Shown here piece by piece: positions 1 to 9,598 of a DNA stretch of 64,000 bases (positions within the stretch are counted from its first letter, which is position 1; each line of letters opens with the position of its first letter). A program made the position numbers and the translations under genes. The DNA is taken from contig JAXGMA010000001.1 in NCBI GenBank assembly GCA_040768905.1, positions 992,001 through 1,056,000 on the forward strand, written 5' to 3'. This DNA is from SZUA-584 sp040768905 (GTDB lineage Bacteria > Bacillota > Clostridia > Christensenellales > SZUA-584). Below the pieces are notes generated by a model. The model made no database searches. It was not told where the DNA came from and was given only the letters and a program-made list of their open reading frames with translations.

Positions 1-3000
1 TTTCAGATAACACATTTCAACCTGTGCATGTGTCCATGCAAGGTTGACCGTACGTTTTATGTCTTCTTTGGCTGATATTGTTCCTATGCAGTCTTTTAAT
101 CGTTTTTGGGAGTCAGACAATGCAATGACAAAGGCTGCGCTCACTGTCTCCGCCGGCGGAACGATTTTTACAGCCTGCAAAGCTGCCGCTTTGCTTATAT
201 CCTGCTCGTTTTGTTTGGCTCTTAAAAACTGAGGTGTTCCAAACACTGTGCCGCGTCCAAAAATGTGTGCTCTGTCTGTGAGCAGTTCGGCCTTTCCATC
301 AAAACAAGCCTTTATAGCAGCAAAAACCGGACGGTTCCTTCGGTAAATATATATCGTTTTGCTTTCAATATCAGGCTGCGTGTCTATAAACAGTTCAGTA
401 AAAGCAGGGTGTGCCAGATAATCTCTCTCTTTGCTTAACACTGGTTCAAGCACGCATATCAGGGCAAGCTTGACCTCATGATTGCCGCAGTTTTTGATTT
501 CAAGATCGCGTATTTCCATATCACATTCGGGCGAAACGCAAACTGTCAGCGTTGTTTCGATGCCTCCGATTTTTCTGAAAAAAGTTGCTTTGTGCGGTTC
601 AAACTGAACGCGTTCTTCATCTGCTCTCAAACATGTCGGTAAAAAGGCCGCTGACCATACGGCTCCTGATTCTAAATTCTTGATAAAAACATGAATGCCC
701 GGCGAACGCCTAAGAACATCGTTTCCCCAGCGGTTTATCAAATAGCCGCGGCACATTGAGTAACCGGTTCCCATCTGTGTCAGCATAACGGTATAGTTTC
801 CGTTGGATAAAAAATGCGCCTGGGGATAATGGCTCAGTGTGCGGTATGTTCTGACAGCGCGGATCTCCTCTGCTAAAACTGCTGTGGTTTCTTGCTTATC
901 TCTGACATTGAGAACGATGCTCCGGGGCGGTACTTTTTCTTTAAGAAGCATTTCTGTTGCCTTGATACAAGTCACACTGTGAAAAAGCTCCTGAAACCTT
1001 CCATTTTGAACACAATTGAGTATCGAAGCCAGTATCATGCCTTGATGGTGTGCCATATAGCTTTTGATGATGTGTTTTTGTTTTCCTAGATGCATGCGTG
1101 CGCAAGTATAATCTATAGCTTCATAGAAACCGTATTTGCCTGCAGCGCCCAGTTTCTTCAAGCGCATCATATTTGCTATGGCGAGACGCGGATTGACGTG
1201 CAGCGCAAGGCAGGTGGCATAAGGAGCCACAACAGATTCACGTACAAGCCCTGACTTTAAACCAAGGCCAGGCACGCCGAATGCTTTATACTGATAATTA
1301 AGATGAAGATCAAACGCATAGTAACCTGATTCTGATACGCCCCAGGGAATATGACGCTGTTCACCGTAGCTCACATGCATATCTACGACAGACTTATACG
1401 TTTCGCCAAGAAGCGTATTATCATAACTCTTAAGCAATATCAGCGGCATCAGGTACTCAAACATCGTGCCGCCCCAAGAAAGCAGCGCACGTCCTTGTCC
1501 TGCAACAGTAAGCGGCCGTGACAAGCGAAACCAGTGCTTCTCAGAAATGTCTCCCTTGGCGATGGCAATAAAGCTTGCTGCGCGTGCTTCAGAAGCCAAA
1601 AGGTCATAATGTGAATCGCTCAAGGCGTTTCGCCTTGGTTCATACCCAATTGAAAAAAGGCATTTTTCATCGTCATACAGCTTCGAAAAATCCATGGCAG
1701 TGAAAACTGCGTTCATACGTTTTTTGAGTTTCTCGATGCGCCGGCACAGACGCCGAACCGCCACATACCCTTCACCCAATGCTTTTTCCATCTCCGCTGC
1801 AAAGCAAAGCGCCTCCTCATCATGATCCTTTTTTGCTTTTTGATAGATTTCTGAGAGGATCTCCAATATACTATGGAAAGCTTCTATATAACCTATTGGA
1901 GATATAAACCTTAGGATTTGGCGCATATGCTGCGTCATCGGCGCATAGATATGTGCCTTTGAAGCTGGAAAGTGCCAAAGTATCCGTGCCCAGGGTGCAT
2001 ATGCTTGAAACCATTCCAATGATTGCAAGCGGCAGTTTTGGAGCAACCCGTCGGCATTATCTAATAATTCAAGCGCATGGAGAATGCTGAAAATGTCTGC
2101 ATCGTGATGAAGCGGTATCTTCTGGCCTTCGGCACGTGCTGCAGCAGCAACACCGTGATGAATAAAAGATGCAAAAGACTGCTTCAACATGTCGGTGAGT
2201 ACCGCATCCATCAAGACCAGATAGCATGCGAGATTCCCGCTGTCGACCGAAGACACATACATCGGCTCAAGCGGCTGCAAATTGGTTATGTCATACCAAT
2301 TATAAAGATGTCCGTGCCATTTTTCGGCTTTCTCGATGCCAGCCGTACACCTTTCAAGACGTTTGATCGTTTCTGAAACCGAGCAAAAACCCATGTAATA
2401 AGCAGACGCAAACGCAGCCATGGACAAAGCCACGTTTGTCGGCGATGTGCGTTTTGCTGAGCCTTTGCCGGGGCTGTGCTGATAATTGTCCGGCATCCAA
2501 TAATACTCATCGTCCTTAGCAAAGTGTTCAAAAAACAACCATGTTTGCAGTGCAATGTCAATAAGATATGCGTTTTGGCTTGCATTGAGTCTATGGATTT
2601 TTGAACGCCGCGGACGGCTGATCGCCTGCGCTATAGATGGAGCAAAAAACCATAAACTGAATATCCCAAAAGCAACGACCGAGAAACTGCGTGTAAAGAC
2701 AATGGATAACGCGTAAAGAATCGAAGCCAGCAAAGGTGCAGCGGCCATCTTGCTCCAATAATAAGCGATGCCTGACTTTGAATTTTTTTCCCCTTCGGCT
2801 GCCGTCTGCCATTCAAGCAAATTGCGTCTTGTTACACCCATCCTTATCATGCTTTTAACAGCAGCATCAAGCATCAGAAACGTTTCATACGGCAAGAAAG
2901 CAAACTTATAAAACGATTGCTCGAATATGCTTTTTGTCTCGTGCCAAATATCTCTTAAAGTTGCACCCTTTCCGGTTTTGCGCAGAAGCAGAGAACATCG

Positions 3001-5457
3001 AGACAAAAAATCAAGGACTCCATCAATAAAAAGCGGCAAAAGACCGGATATAAACCAAAAAAACGCATTTTGATAGAAAGCAGTTTGGGATAAAAGTATC
3101 ACGAAGAAGCAAAAGGGCACAGTTAAACTGCGCCTTAAGTTGTCAATGATCTGGTATCTTTGCAAAGCGGACAGCGGGTTCTTTCTTGTGCCTGATTTGG
3201 TTCGTATCGTGCTTTTAATCCAGGGTAAAAGCTGCCAGTCTCCGCGGGTCCAGCGGTGCTGTCTGGTTGCCCAGGATGTGTACCGCGCCGGACACCCGTC
3301 CATAAGCACCACATCACTGAGCAATGCACATCGCATATAGCTGCCTTCGAGCAGATCATGGCTTAATATGCTGTTGTCGGGAAAAGCATCCCGCAATATG
3401 CGTTTGTACAACTCAAGATGGAATATCCCTTTTCCCGTATATATGCCCGTGCCGAACCCATCCTGATATATATCAGATGTTGCGCTTGCATAAACGTCTA
3501 ATCCGCCTTTACCGGAGAAAATAAGCGAAAATCTTGATTTCGCGGCGCTGGCCACATCCACACCTATCCGCGGCTGCATGACACCATATCCTTTTGTCAC
3601 AATGCCTTTTTCCTCGTCAAGCAAAGGCCGGTTTAAAGGATGCTCCATCGCTCCGATCATTTTTACGGCTGCATCTCTGGTCAGCTGCGTATCGGCGTCC
3701 AGCGTGATTACATATTTTATTTTTGTCGGCAGCTCTTTGGTCACATGGACGAATGCGGATAAATCACCGATCAGCAGCTCGCAAAAATCAAGCAAGGCTC
3801 CCCTTTTTCGCTCGTATCCGCCGTATTTTGCGTTCTCTTTGTTATAAATACGTCTGCGCTGCGCATAAAAGAAGACATGCCTGCCATACTGAGTATTAAG
3901 ACACGCAACTTGTTTTTCGAGGCCTTCTATCATCGCTTCATCCTGCGCTGCGATTTCATTTTTATCTTCTTTAAAGTCGGATAGCAGTGTAAAAAAAAGA
4001 TTCTCCTGCTGATTGGCAGCGTAATACACTTCCATCTTGCTTAAAATATCCATCCCGTCAAGATCGCTGGTGATCAATGCCGGAATAACCACCATTGTTG
4101 CACAATCTTTATGGATACCTGAATAAAGTGCCATTTTCGGTATGAATGCAGGCCTGCACAACAATGCAAACAACCTGTTGCTCACTGCTATGGACACTGT
4201 ATAAATGGGTATCAAACTGACAACAAAGCCAAGTATGCCAACGATCGCCGGAAACATATAAAAAAGCACCAGAGAAAGCAGCAAAGCGCTGATTGCTGCT
4301 GATGCTGCGGCGCCGCCCACATAAAAAAACATCATATGTTTTTTGAAAAAACGTTTTGATTCGACACGCAACGGCATACCGCCAAGTTGAGTATAAAGTT
4401 CTTTTATTCTATGCCCCGCAATAAAAAACCCAACATGGATTTGTTCTTTTGCTGCCATTTTCATTGCAGTCCGTGCAACAACAACCTCAGGCAATTTGAG
4501 TGCTGAGGCAATACTGCTGATGGCTCTTCGGTAAAAGTCACGCGACTCAAAATCCATCTTTTCGTATTCTGTATCTTCTTTTAAATACCGGTGTACAGCA
4601 GAAATATTTTCAAATATCTGTTCAAAACAGACTTTTGACAGCAGTCTTAATGAAGAGATGGCGCCCGAAATACGCAGGATCCCAAAGGCCTGCTCTGTAT
4701 GAGCCATTTTGATAAGTTTATCTATGTTTTGCCCTTTTAGTAAAAGCTTTTTATTAAGGCTCTTTCTGACTGAAGATATCTGAGGGCTGTCCCGCAGCAG
4801 ATTGCTCACATGCTCTAAAAAGATCGGGTTCGTTATTTCATTGCGGTATTCGTCAAACAGAGTATCTGATACCATCATGTTTTTTTCAGCTTTTTCACAA
4901 AATTTTTCTGCACGGTTCCACATGCGAATATAATCTGTGCTTTGATGCCCGAGCTGCGCGGCTGCACGAAGCAGCCCGATTTTCAGCATATCCGCGAACG
5001 CCCATATCTCTCCGGAATCAAGCTCTGCTTCTTTTTGATACGTATCGAGGAACTCTGTGATGCTTGCTATTGAAATATCAAGTGCGCTGTGTCCAAGCAG
5101 CACTGATGCAAGCGCCAAACTCCTTGGCCATTGCGCATACCGGCCGTTGGCTATATGAGGCAGGATACAGGGGCGGTTTGTTAACTCAAGCAGTTTTATC
5201 TGCTCCATAAAAAATGTGCGGTTATCATAAAACCATTCCGAAAGAGCCGGTAATTCTTTGCCGAGATGTTTGTTTTGGCGCGTTGCCAAAAAAGCGTTTT
5301 CAATCATACGGCGTTCTTCATGAAGCTGCAGATGTGCATGGTCTGTTTTTTTTAAAATAACTCTGTCCTTTACAGACATTTCTGCAGCGACTTTGAGCAG
5401 CTCATCCCTTGAGAGCGTTAATTCATCGAATATTTGGGCTTTTTTCTTGAATTGCAT
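1..5457 (-). CDS. Cyclic beta-1,2-glucan synthase-like protein (GT84 / glucoamylase / GH94 type), 5' part, runs off left edge
   Basis: Open reading frame of at least 1819 codons with no stop to the window edge. I checked frame at three points: the start, the sequence LSWGGTMFEYLMP near 1464 and the last codons near 63. It starts at ATG 5457 behind AAGGAG. Several hydrophobic segments lie at about 380-450 and 800-960. A glycosyltransferase stretch contains YVITLDADTQLT, the metal/UDP-sugar acidic site expected of NdvB/ChvB-type enzymes. The SWGGTMFEYLMP stretch belongs to the glucoamylase-like domain found in the same family, and the sequence before the edge resembles the beta-sandwich region that precedes GH94 modules. 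Family members polymerise glucose from UDP-glucose into cyclic beta-1,2-glucan at the membrane and trim it by phosphorolysis. Full proteins are about 2800 residues, so roughly one third is missing here by windowing, not by truncation. The exact product in this organism is inferred. Confidence 0.85.
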   Translation of the reverse strand, partial: MQFKKKAQIFDELTLSRDELLKVAAEMSVKDRVILKKTDHAHLQLHEERRMIENAFLATRQNKHLGKELPALSEWFYDNRTFFMEQIKLLELTNRPCILPHIANGRYAQWPRSLALASVLLGHSALDISIASITEFLDTYQKEAELDSGEIWAFADMLKIGLLRAAAQLGHQSTDYIRMWNRAEKFCEKAEKNMMVSDTLFDEYRNEITNPIFLEHVSNLLRDSPQISSVRKSLNKKLLLKGQNIDKLIKMAHTEQAFGILRISGAISSLRLLSKVCFEQIFENISAVHRYLKEDTEYEKMDFESRDFYRRAISSIASALKLPEVVVARTAMKMAAKEQIHVGFFIAGHRIKELYTQLGGMPLRVESKRFFKKHMMFFYVGGAAASAAISALLLSLVLFYMFPAIVGILGFVVSLIPIYTVSIAVSNRLFALLCRPAFIPKMALYSGIHKDCATMVVIPALITSDLDGMDILSKMEVYYAANQQENLFFTLLSDFKEDKNEIAAQDEAMIEGLEKQVACLNTQYGRHVFFYAQRRRIYNKENAKYGGYERKRGALLDFCELLIGDLSAFVHVTKELPTKIKYVITLDADTQLTRDAAVKMIGAMEHPLNRPLLDEEKGIVTKGYGVMQPRIGVDVASAAKSRFSLIFSGKGGLDVYASATSDIYQDGFGTGIYTGKGIFHLELYKRILRDAFPDNSILSHDLLEGSYMRCALLSDVVLMDGCPARYTSWATRQHRWTRGDWQLLPWIKSTIRTKSGTRKNPLSALQRYQIIDNLRRSLTVPFCFFVILLSQTAFYQNAFFWFISGLLPLFIDGVLDFLSRCSLLLRKTGKGATLRDIWHETKSIFEQSFYKFAFLPYETFLMLDAAVKSMIRMGVTRRNLLEWQTAAEGEKNSKSGIAYYWSKMAAAPLLASILYALSIVFTRSFSVVAFGIFSLWFFAPSIAQAISRPRRSKIHRLNASQNAYLIDIALQTWLFFEHFAKDDEYYWMPDNYQHSPGKGSAKRTSPTNVALSMAAFASAYYMGFCSVSETIKRLERCTAGIEKAEKWHGHLYNWYDITNLQPLEPMYVSSVDSGNLACYLVLMDAVLTDMLKQSFASFIHHGVAAAARAEGQKIPLHHDADIFSILHALELLDNADGLLQNCRLQSLEWFQAYAPWARILWHFPASKAHIYAPMTQHMRQILRFISPIGYIEAFHSILEILSEIYQKAKKDHDEEALCFAAEMEKALGEGYVAVRRLCRRIEKLKKRMNAVFTAMDFSKLYDDEKCLFSIGYEPRRNALSDSHYDLLASEARAASFIAIAKGDISEKHWFRLSRPLTVAGQGRALLSWGGTMFEYLMPLILLKSYDNTLLGETYKSVVDMHVSYGEQRHIPWGVSESGYYAFDLHLNYQYKAFGVPGLGLKSGLVRESVVAPYATCLALHVNPRLAIANMMRLKKLGAAGKYGFYEAIDYTCARMHLGKQKHIIKSYMAHHQGMILASILNCVQNGRFQELFHSVTCIKATEMLLKEKVPPRSIVLNVRDKQETTAVLAEEIRAVRTYRTLSHYPQAHFLSNGNYTVMLTQMGTGYSMCRGYLINRWGNDVLRRSPGIHVFIKNLESGAVWSAAFLPTCLRADEERVQFEPHKATFFRKIGGIETTLTVCVSPECDMEIRDLEIKNCGNHEVKLALICVLEPVLSKERDYLAHPAFTELFIDTQPDIESKTIYIYRRNRPVFAAIKACFDGKAELLTDRAHIFGRGTVFGTPQFLRAKQNEQDISKAAALQAVKIVPPAETVSAAFVIALSDSQKRLKDCIGTISAKEDIKRTVNLAWTHAQVEMCYLK

Positions 5458-5521
5458 AGACGCTCCTTAAAAAGTTCTGTTTTCATTAAAATTATTATTG
5501 TCTTTATGCCGCTTATCGATA

Positions 5522-5560
5522 CAAAAAAAGAAGCTCTCTGTTGATTCAAAAGAGCTTCCT
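5522..5560 (-). terminator. Intrinsic terminator after rnpB
   Basis: On the minus strand an 8-bp GAAGCTCT/AGAGCTTC stem with a 13-base loop is followed by seven T residues. It lies between the 3' end of rnpB and the start of the glucan synthase gene, so it separates the two transcripts. Confidence 0.85.
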
Positions 5561-5569
5561 GTTTGTTTG

Positions 5570-5961
5570 GTTTGAGACAAGCCTGTAAGCCGAGTTCTGT
5601 CGAAAACGGTCATCTATCTACGCCTGCAGTTGCCAGCAGGCTCCAGCGATTACATGGGGCGCGGCGGGCAACCGCATCATGCCCACTATCAATCTTGCAC
5701 CGGACGGGGTTTACATAGCAGCCAAGTCGCCAAGGCTCTGGTAAGCTCTTACCTTACCTTTCCACCCTTGCTCCAGCAATGATGCTAAAGCGGTATCTCT
5801 CTGTTGCACTTTCCTTAGAGTCGCCTCCACCGGGAGTTACCCGGCGTCCTGCCCTGCGGAGCTCGGACTTTCCTCCCGGCACTGGATTATGTACTCTTTT
5901 TTTGTCAGTTATACTTTGAATACATAAGCCAGTACCGGGCGACCGTTCAGCTTGCTCAAGT
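5570..5961 (-). ncRNA. rnpB: RNase P RNA (bacterial type A-like)
   Basis: The minus strand contains the conserved 5' core GAGGAAAGTCCGAGCTCC followed by GCAGGGCAGG, the CGGTGGAGGCGACTC region, AAGGAAAGTGCAACAGAGAG, and the 3' core ACAGAACTCGGCTTACAGG. The outermost helix P1 can be formed by TTGAGCAAGCTG at the 5' end with CAGGCTTGTCTCAA at the 3' end, which sets both boundaries to within a few bases. The AAACCCCGTCCGGTGCAAGAT segment resembles type A molecules. This RNA is the catalytic subunit that removes 5' leaders from tRNA precursors. It has its own promoter inside the end of the upstream gene and its own terminator. Confidence 0.95.
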
Positions 5962-5964
5962 ATT

Positions 5965-5993
5965 ATTATATCAGAAAAAGTATACGGCCGCAA
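5965..5993 (-). promoter_or_regulatory. Promoter of rnpB, inside the 3' end of the upstream gene
   Basis: Minus strand: -35 TTGCGG (5988-5993), 17-bp spacer, -10 TATAAT (5965-5970). The -10 box overlaps the stop codon of the zinc-ribbon gene and the predicted start point falls at the first base pairs of helix P1 of RNase P RNA, so spacing supports it. Confidence 0.7.
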
Positions 5994-6712
5994 TTCTCAC
6001 ATTCTACGATTTTACCCGGCTTTTTCAATTTTGCCAAATCACGCGAGGGAAGCTCCATATTGCATCCCATACAGCGTCCGTCTTTTAACTGAGAAACAGG
6101 CATTGCCCTGTTCTGCTTGATTCGGACATATCTTTCAATCAACGAAGTATCAACCTTGGCAGCCGCTGCCTCGGCAGTTTTTTTCAATTTATCAAGCTCT
6201 GCTGCACCTGCGCGAAGCTCTTCCTCATGCTGTTTTTTAAGCGCAGCAAAATCTTTTTGCGCCTTGCTGACACGCGGCAAGATTTCCTTTAAGCGCGCTG
6301 CCGTTTCTTCGGCTTTGGTCATCACCGCGATGGCTCTGCGCTTTTGCTTCATGATGTTTTCATACGTTGTTTCGTATTCATGAACAAGACCGTGTACAAC
6401 GCCAGGGTCTATCTCATCAAGTTCCATCTTTTCATATTCGCCGATGTCCTTGTGCTTTTTGTTCAAAAGCTCAATCATCCGGTCATACTGCGTCTCTATT
6501 TCCGAAAGCGCGTTTTGTTCAACCAGCGCTTTGTTTTCCATCTCACGCAGCACGGACTGCTGCTTTTTCAGAAAGTTCTGCAGCTTGATGAGCTGTTTTC
6601 TTGCCGGTGTATTCTTTAATTTTTTTTCATAAGCCTCAAGCTCGGCATCCGCCTGCTGGTACTCATATAGCAAAGCCAGCTTATCCAAATACTTAATCCT
6701 CCCCTGCGCCAT
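5966..6712 (-). CDS. Coiled-coil protein with C-terminal C4 zinc ribbon
   Basis: 248 residues. Residues about 10-185 are rich in charged heptads (long alternating Lys/Glu stretches) and should form a coiled coil. The C-terminus carries CMGCNMELP followed about 20 residues later by CENCGRI, a four-cysteine zinc ribbon. This is the architecture of the DUF164/zf-RING_7 family, whose members are linked to nucleic acid metabolism but have no established activity. It lies 6 bases downstream of the Nif3-like gene, in a common pairing in Clostridia, and its last codons contain the rnpB promoter. Function is unassigned. Confidence 0.85.
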   Translation of the reverse strand: MAQGRIKYLDKLALLYEYQQADAELEAYEKKLKNTPARKQLIKLQNFLKKQQSVLREMENKALVEQNALSEIETQYDRMIELLNKKHKDIGEYEKMELDEIDPGVVHGLVHEYETTYENIMKQKRRAIAVMTKAEETAARLKEILPRVSKAQKDFAALKKQHEEELRAGAAELDKLKKTAEAAAAKVDTSLIERYVRIKQNRAMPVSQLKDGRCMGCNMELPSRDLAKLKKPGKIVECENCGRILFLI

Positions 6713-6718
6713 AAAAAA

Positions 6719-7498
6719 TTATATTTCGGTATACGGCGCTCTTTCACTGCTTGATTTGACAATAGCCAAATCTAATTCTACCTCATCGAGCCATGCTTGT
6801 AAACTCATAAATATCTGCTGCGTGAAATGACACTCTGTTTCAAAGTGCCCGGCGCAAACAAGACATATGCCAAGTGATTGTGATTCTAAAAAATGATGGT
6901 ATTTGGCTTCGCCCGTAATGAGTGCTTGCGCACCGGCCTCTTTTGCTGAAAATAAAAAGTCACCTCCGCTGCCTCCGGCTACGGCAACGCATGTTATGTT
7001 TTTATGCGGAACTGCAGAAATACGCAGATTCAGAGCATTCAACGAACTTTTGATTTTATGTAAAAAAGTATCTTTATCCATCTGTTTTGGCAGGCATCCG
7101 ATACGCATCAATCCGTCTTCAGCCGCACGGACATCGACCAGCCCAATTTTATGTGCCAACATATCATTGATGCCGCCGTCTGCTTTATCATATGACGTAT
7201 GCGCTGCGTACAGCGAAATGCCTGCTTTTATCAGCTCCATGAGCACATCATCGGCAGCATGGCGGCTATCCAGTGTCTTTTTTGGCTCAAAAAGCAATGG
7301 ATGGTGCGCAAGTATCATATCACAGCCTGTTTCTCTTGCCTCGGTTGCGACAGCTTTTGTCACATCAAGCGCAACGAGCACCTTGCTGACAGTATCGCTG
7401 CAGCGCAATATGAGCCCCGAATTGTCCCAGGCCTCGACAAGCCATGGCGGTGCGATGGTTTCAACAGCCTTTATAAAATGCCCCAAGTCTACAGACAT
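6719..7498 (-). CDS. Nif3-like dinuclear metal centre protein (YqfO/YbgI family)
   Basis: 259 residues, full length for the short form of the family without the inserted PII-like domain. The motif ILAHHPLLFEPKK supplies histidines of the two-metal site, and a second histidine/glutamate cluster (CAGHFETE) lies near the C-terminus. Family members form hexameric toroids with a bimetal site; a GTP cyclohydrolase-like or metal-chaperone role has been proposed but the function is not settled. The start overlaps the end of trmK by about 10 bases, implying translational coupling. Confidence 0.9.
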   Translation of the reverse strand: MSVDLGHFIKAVETIAPPWLVEAWDNSGLILRCSDTVSKVLVALDVTKAVATEARETGCDMILAHHPLLFEPKKTLDSRHAADDVLMELIKAGISLYAAHTSYDKADGGINDMLAHKIGLVDVRAAEDGLMRIGCLPKQMDKDTFLHKIKSSLNALNLRISAVPHKNITCVAVAGGSGGDFLFSAKEAGAQALITGEAKYHHFLESQSLGICLVCAGHFETECHFTQQIFMSLQAWLDEVELDLAIVKSSSERAPYTEI

Positions 7499-8166
7499 TT
7501 TAACACCTCCGAATAATTTTTCTGCCGCCTGTCCATTTCTCTTAAGACATGCATTTCTGGTGACTTTGATTTTTTAATTTCATCACGTATTCTCTGTGCT
7601 TGCTTTATCAGATCAAGCACATATTTTTTTAAGAGCTCAGGCCTTTTTTCAAGCAACACCGGGCCAAGCTCAAGCTCAATATCGCTGAGTGTGCGTGCTT
7701 TGCCTCGTTTTGCTCTGATCACAGGATAATACTTTCTTCTTTCCAGTACGAGCTGTTCATCTTCTATTAAAAAACCCATGCTGCAAAGTTTTCTGCGCAC
7801 CGCCCAAGGAGCTTTGTTGCTGGACAGTATCAGGTATTGTGGAACTTTGCAGCCGCCCTCGTCAAGAATGTCAGCGATCAGTTCGCCGCCCATTCCGGCG
7901 ATCACGGCTGCCTGCACTTCACCCTGCTCAAGCACGTCAAAACCGCTGCCTTCGCGCATCAGAATCCTTTCCTTTTGCCCCTTAGCTTCTGCAAGCCTGC
8001 GTGCTTTATCAAGCGAAGGGCCGCTCAAGTCACAGCAGACGGCTGTTTGCGCGACTCCGTTTTCAACAAGCCAAACCGCAATCTTGCCGTGATCGCAGCC
8101 GATATCTGCGACCGTCTTGACCGTTGGCACCATCCGTGCAATAGTTTTTAGCCTCACAGATAACAT
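7489..8166 (-). CDS. trmK: tRNA (adenine(22)-N1)-methyltransferase
   Basis: 225 residues. The N-terminus holds a Rossmann methyltransferase fold with motif I ADIGCDHGKIAVWLVENG and an acidic loop after strand 2 (CCDLSGPSLDKA); AVIAGMGGELI corresponds to the characteristic catalytic-loop region of TrmK. The C-terminal 60 residues are a charged helical domain, as in the family. The enzyme methylates N1 of A22 in tRNA using S-adenosylmethionine. It lies downstream of rpoD and overlaps the Nif3-like gene; the rpoD-trmK-nif3 order is widespread in Bacillota and supports the call. Confidence 0.9.
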   Translation of the reverse strand: MLSVRLKTIARMVPTVKTVADIGCDHGKIAVWLVENGVAQTAVCCDLSGPSLDKARRLAEAKGQKERILMREGSGFDVLEQGEVQAAVIAGMGGELIADILDEGGCKVPQYLILSSNKAPWAVRRKLCSMGFLIEDEQLVLERRKYYPVIRAKRGKARTLSDIELELGPVLLEKRPELLKKYVLDLIKQAQRIRDEIKKSKSPEMHVLREMDRRQKNYSEVLKCL

Positions 8167-8193
8167 TTGCGCCCCCCTGCAACGCCCAAATAT

Positions 8194-8219
8194 AAGGCAG
8201 CCCTTATGAAGACTGCCGT
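8194..8219 (-). terminator. Weak hairpin between rpoD and trmK
   Basis: Minus strand GGCAG ... CTGCC stem with a 12-base loop, followed by TTATATTT. It is short and lacks a clean T-run; it may only attenuate read-through from rpoD into trmK. Confidence 0.3.
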
Positions 8220-8252
8220 GTGGGTTTGCTGATGAAATTGAGCACCGCTATG

Positions 8253-9587
8253 CTAATCCAGAAAGTCCCGCAGCTTTTTGCTCCGGCTCGGATGCCGCAG
8301 TTTGCGCAGCGCTTTTGCTTCAATCTGGCGTATACGCTCCCGCGTGACCATGAATTCTTTTCCGACTTCCTCGAGCGTGCGTGCACGCCCGTCATCGAGC
8401 CCGAAACGCAAACGCAGAACTTTTTCTTCCCGCGGTGTCAGCGTATCAAGTACATCCATAAGCTGCTCTTTGAGCAATGTGAATGCCGCAGCTTCCGCTG
8501 GCGCAGGCGCATCATCATCAGGAATAAAGTCTCCAAGATGGCTGTCTTCCTCTTCGCCGATAGGCGTTTCAAGAGAAACGGGCTCCTGTGCTATCTTGAT
8601 GATCTCCCTGACCTTATCCTCGCTGATATCCATTTCGCGCGCGACTTCTTCAGGCAGCGGGTCACGACCGTATTGCTGAAGCAGTTGGCGTGATACGCGT
8701 ATCAGCTTATTGATGGTTTCCACCATATGAACGGGTATCCGTATCGTGCGAGCCTGATCTGCGATCGCACGCGTGATGGCCTGCCTGATCCACCATGTCG
8801 CATATGTGGAAAACTTATAGCCTTTTGTATAATCAAATTTTTCAACAGCTTTGATAAGCCCCAGGTTGCCTTCCTGGATCAAGTCAAGGAACAACATACC
8901 CCGGCCGACGTAGCGTTTGGCAATGCTGACAACAAGGCGCAAATTGGCTTCCGCAAGCTTTCTTTTTGCGGCGTCTTCACCGAGAGCCATGGCCTTTGCA
9001 AGTTCAACTTCTTCATCAGCAGATAAAAGGTTGACCTTGCCGATTTCTTTCAGGTACATTCTGACAGGGTCGTCAATGCTGATGCCCTCAGGTATGGAAA
9101 GATCGACATCAGCGTCTGTATCTTCTTCTTCGTCCGTGATATCTTTCTCCAGCTCGCTGTCGATGACGTCGATCTTCATCTCTTCAAGCGCACCTAAAAG
9201 CCTGTCAAGATGTTCCGCGTCAATTTCTGCACCGTCAAGAGCGTCGTTGATTTCTTTATAAGTCAGGACGCCTTTTTTCTTCCCGCTTTCAATAACTTCC
9301 TTGATCTTTTCTTCTCTGTCAATACTGGAAATAACGCCGAGCGCCTGCAGACGCGCAAGATTTTCCTGAGAAAGCGTTATTTCCGCCTGATGCTGCGCAA
9401 TGTCTTTGCCTGCATGGCGTTCCGATTTAATATCATTCTTTGTCTGCGGCTGTTCGTCAGAAGAATCCTGCTTAAAAATTTCATTTTCAAGCAAAGATGT
9501 TTTTTTTACGTTTTTTAGAGCATTGCCGTCTCTTTCTTTCCCGGCCTTTGCTGTGTTGTTCGGCATATCAGCCGTTTTCTTGTTCAA
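8253..9587 (-). CDS. rpoD: Primary sigma factor of RNA polymerase (sigma-70 / SigA)
   Basis: 444 residues. After a low-complexity charged N-terminus (about 1-75) come region 1.1, region 1.2 (DPVRMYLKEIGK), region 2 (KFDYTKGYKFSTYATWWIRQ), region 3 and the region 4 helix-turn-helix (TLEEVGKEFMVTRERIRQIE), ending in the standard RSKKLRDFLD. This is the housekeeping sigma factor recognising TTGACA/TATAAT promoters, which matches promoters seen in the window. The start chosen is TTG 9587, preceded by AGGTGA that overlaps the dnaG stop codon; the first in-frame ATG lies seven codons further in and lacks such a site. Part of the dgt-dnaG-rpoD block. Confidence 0.97.
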   Translation of the reverse strand: MNKKTADMPNNTAKAGKERDGNALKNVKKTSLLENEIFKQDSSDEQPQTKNDIKSERHAGKDIAQHQAEITLSQENLARLQALGVISSIDREEKIKEVIESGKKKGVLTYKEINDALDGAEIDAEHLDRLLGALEEMKIDVIDSELEKDITDEEEDTDADVDLSIPEGISIDDPVRMYLKEIGKVNLLSADEEVELAKAMALGEDAAKRKLAEANLRLVVSIAKRYVGRGMLFLDLIQEGNLGLIKAVEKFDYTKGYKFSTYATWWIRQAITRAIADQARTIRIPVHMVETINKLIRVSRQLLQQYGRDPLPEEVAREMDISEDKVREIIKIAQEPVSLETPIGEEEDSHLGDFIPDDDAPAPAEAAAFTLLKEQLMDVLDTLTPREEKVLRLRFGLDDGRARTLEEVGKEFMVTRERIRQIEAKALRKLRHPSRSKKLRDFLD

Positions 9588-9598
9588 AATTCAATCAC

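Noticed and set aside
6903..7577. 224-codon open frame on the plus strand opposite the Nif3-like gene
   Set aside because: It is antisense to a well-conserved gene, has no ribosome binding site and its low-complexity Ser/Ala-rich translation has no family resemblance.
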